From: an uncultured Alistipes sp.
GTDB lineage: Bacteria; Bacteroidota; Bacteroidia; Bacteroidales; Rikenellaceae
Length of the DNA stretch: 5,720 bases
Assembly (NCBI GenBank): GCA_900549685.1
Contig: UROX01000157.1
Coordinates: 1-5,720 of the forward strand
Direction: 5' to 3'
The notes under the pieces were generated by a model, which had not been told where the DNA came from, ran no database searches, and saw nothing but the letters and a program-made list of their open reading frames with translations. The stretch's first letter is position 1, and every line of letters starts with the position of its first letter. This document shows, in pieces, positions 5,551 to 5,720 of the stretch. A program made the position numbers and the translations under genes.

Positions 5551-5720
5551 TCATTTCAAGCCATCCCCATACGTCGAACGAGTCTCCGCCAATGTATGCT
5601 GCACAAAAAACACCATGACCGTCGTTAAAACAAGTCCCTGGATAAATACAATGGGAGTTCCCTTGTCTCCGGAGCCGGAGGTCAGGTCACAGAGGGAACC
5701 GATCAGGTCTGTCAGCCGTC
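5551..5720 (-). CDS. Possible C-terminal end of a gene cut by the right edge; product not recognised
   Basis: A minus-strand frame is open from the right edge (first full codon at 5718) to a TGA at 5551-5553, giving 55 residues without a start. It reads RLTDLIGSLCDLT, then a Gly/Ser-rich stretch, then a hydrophobic run of about 20 residues (PIVFIQGLVLTTVMVFFVQ) like a membrane helix, then a polar tail (HTLAETRSTYGDGLK). It has the same orientation as the three genes that follow. GC-ending codons are common in its first part, as in the neighbouring genes, but less so in the hydrophobic part. An open plus-strand frame from an ATG at 5615 covers the same DNA but uses AGG four times in 36 codons and looks less natural. 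If this frame is not real, bases 5312-5720 hold only the promoter and inverted repeats. I assign no function. Confidence 0.35.
   Translation of the reverse strand, partial: RLTDLIGSLCDLTSGSGDKGTPIVFIQGLVLTTVMVFFVQHTLAETRSTYGDGLK

Noticed and set aside
5315..5554. 79-codon minus-strand frame starting in an ATGA overlap with the possible upstream gene
   Set aside because: The product is dominated by Arg, Ser and Phe, covers the deacetylase promoter and the inverted repeats, and has no domain. The ATGA overlap is probably chance.

Overview
The window suggests a high-GC member of the Bacteroidales, with an Alistipes-like (Rikenellaceae) genome the best guess. Three signs support this. The promoters have the Bacteroidota form (-7 element TAnnTTTG, no Shine-Dalgarno before the starts). 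The plus-strand small gene is a DUF3467 protein of the kind common in Bacteroidota. The coding DNA is GC-rich with C/G-ending codons. The genus is an inference; no rRNA or other phylogenetic marker is present.

Layout. Bases 1-2466 (+) are the 3' 821 codons of a class II (adenosylcobalamin-dependent) ribonucleotide reductase, nrdJ, whose start lies left of the window. It ends at a clear intrinsic terminator (2508-2537). Bases 2538-2733 are non-coding and hold an AT-rich 15-bp palindrome and a promoter for a 105-codon DUF3467 gene (2734-3051, +). That gene converges on ruvB (3055-4059, -), with only 3 bp between the two stop codons and no visible terminator for either. Upstream of ruvB on the minus strand are ubiX (4112-4699) and a short CE4 polysaccharide deacetylase gene (4703-5311). 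The latter two are 3 bp apart and clearly form one transcription unit. RuvB may be read through from that unit and also appears to have its own promoter just after the ubiX stop. The deacetylase has the best promoter in the window (TTTG-N20-TATCTTTG). Bases 5405-5550 hold nested inverted repeats and no convincing gene. An open minus-strand frame with a membrane-like segment enters from the right edge and stops at 5551; it may be the tail of another gene.

How the genes relate. This is mostly housekeeping: deoxynucleotide supply (NrdJ), Holliday-junction branch migration (RuvB), prenylated-FMN synthesis for a UbiD-type decarboxylase (UbiX), and probable cell-envelope glycan or peptidoglycan deacetylation. 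They do not form one pathway. I see no mobile element, CRISPR array, tRNA or rRNA, and no evidence of a novel multi-gene system. The points most worth checking are the non-coding structures (5459-5489, 2654-2668, the ruvB leader), the uncharacterised DUF3467 gene, the leaderless-looking deacetylase and the cut-off frame at the right edge.
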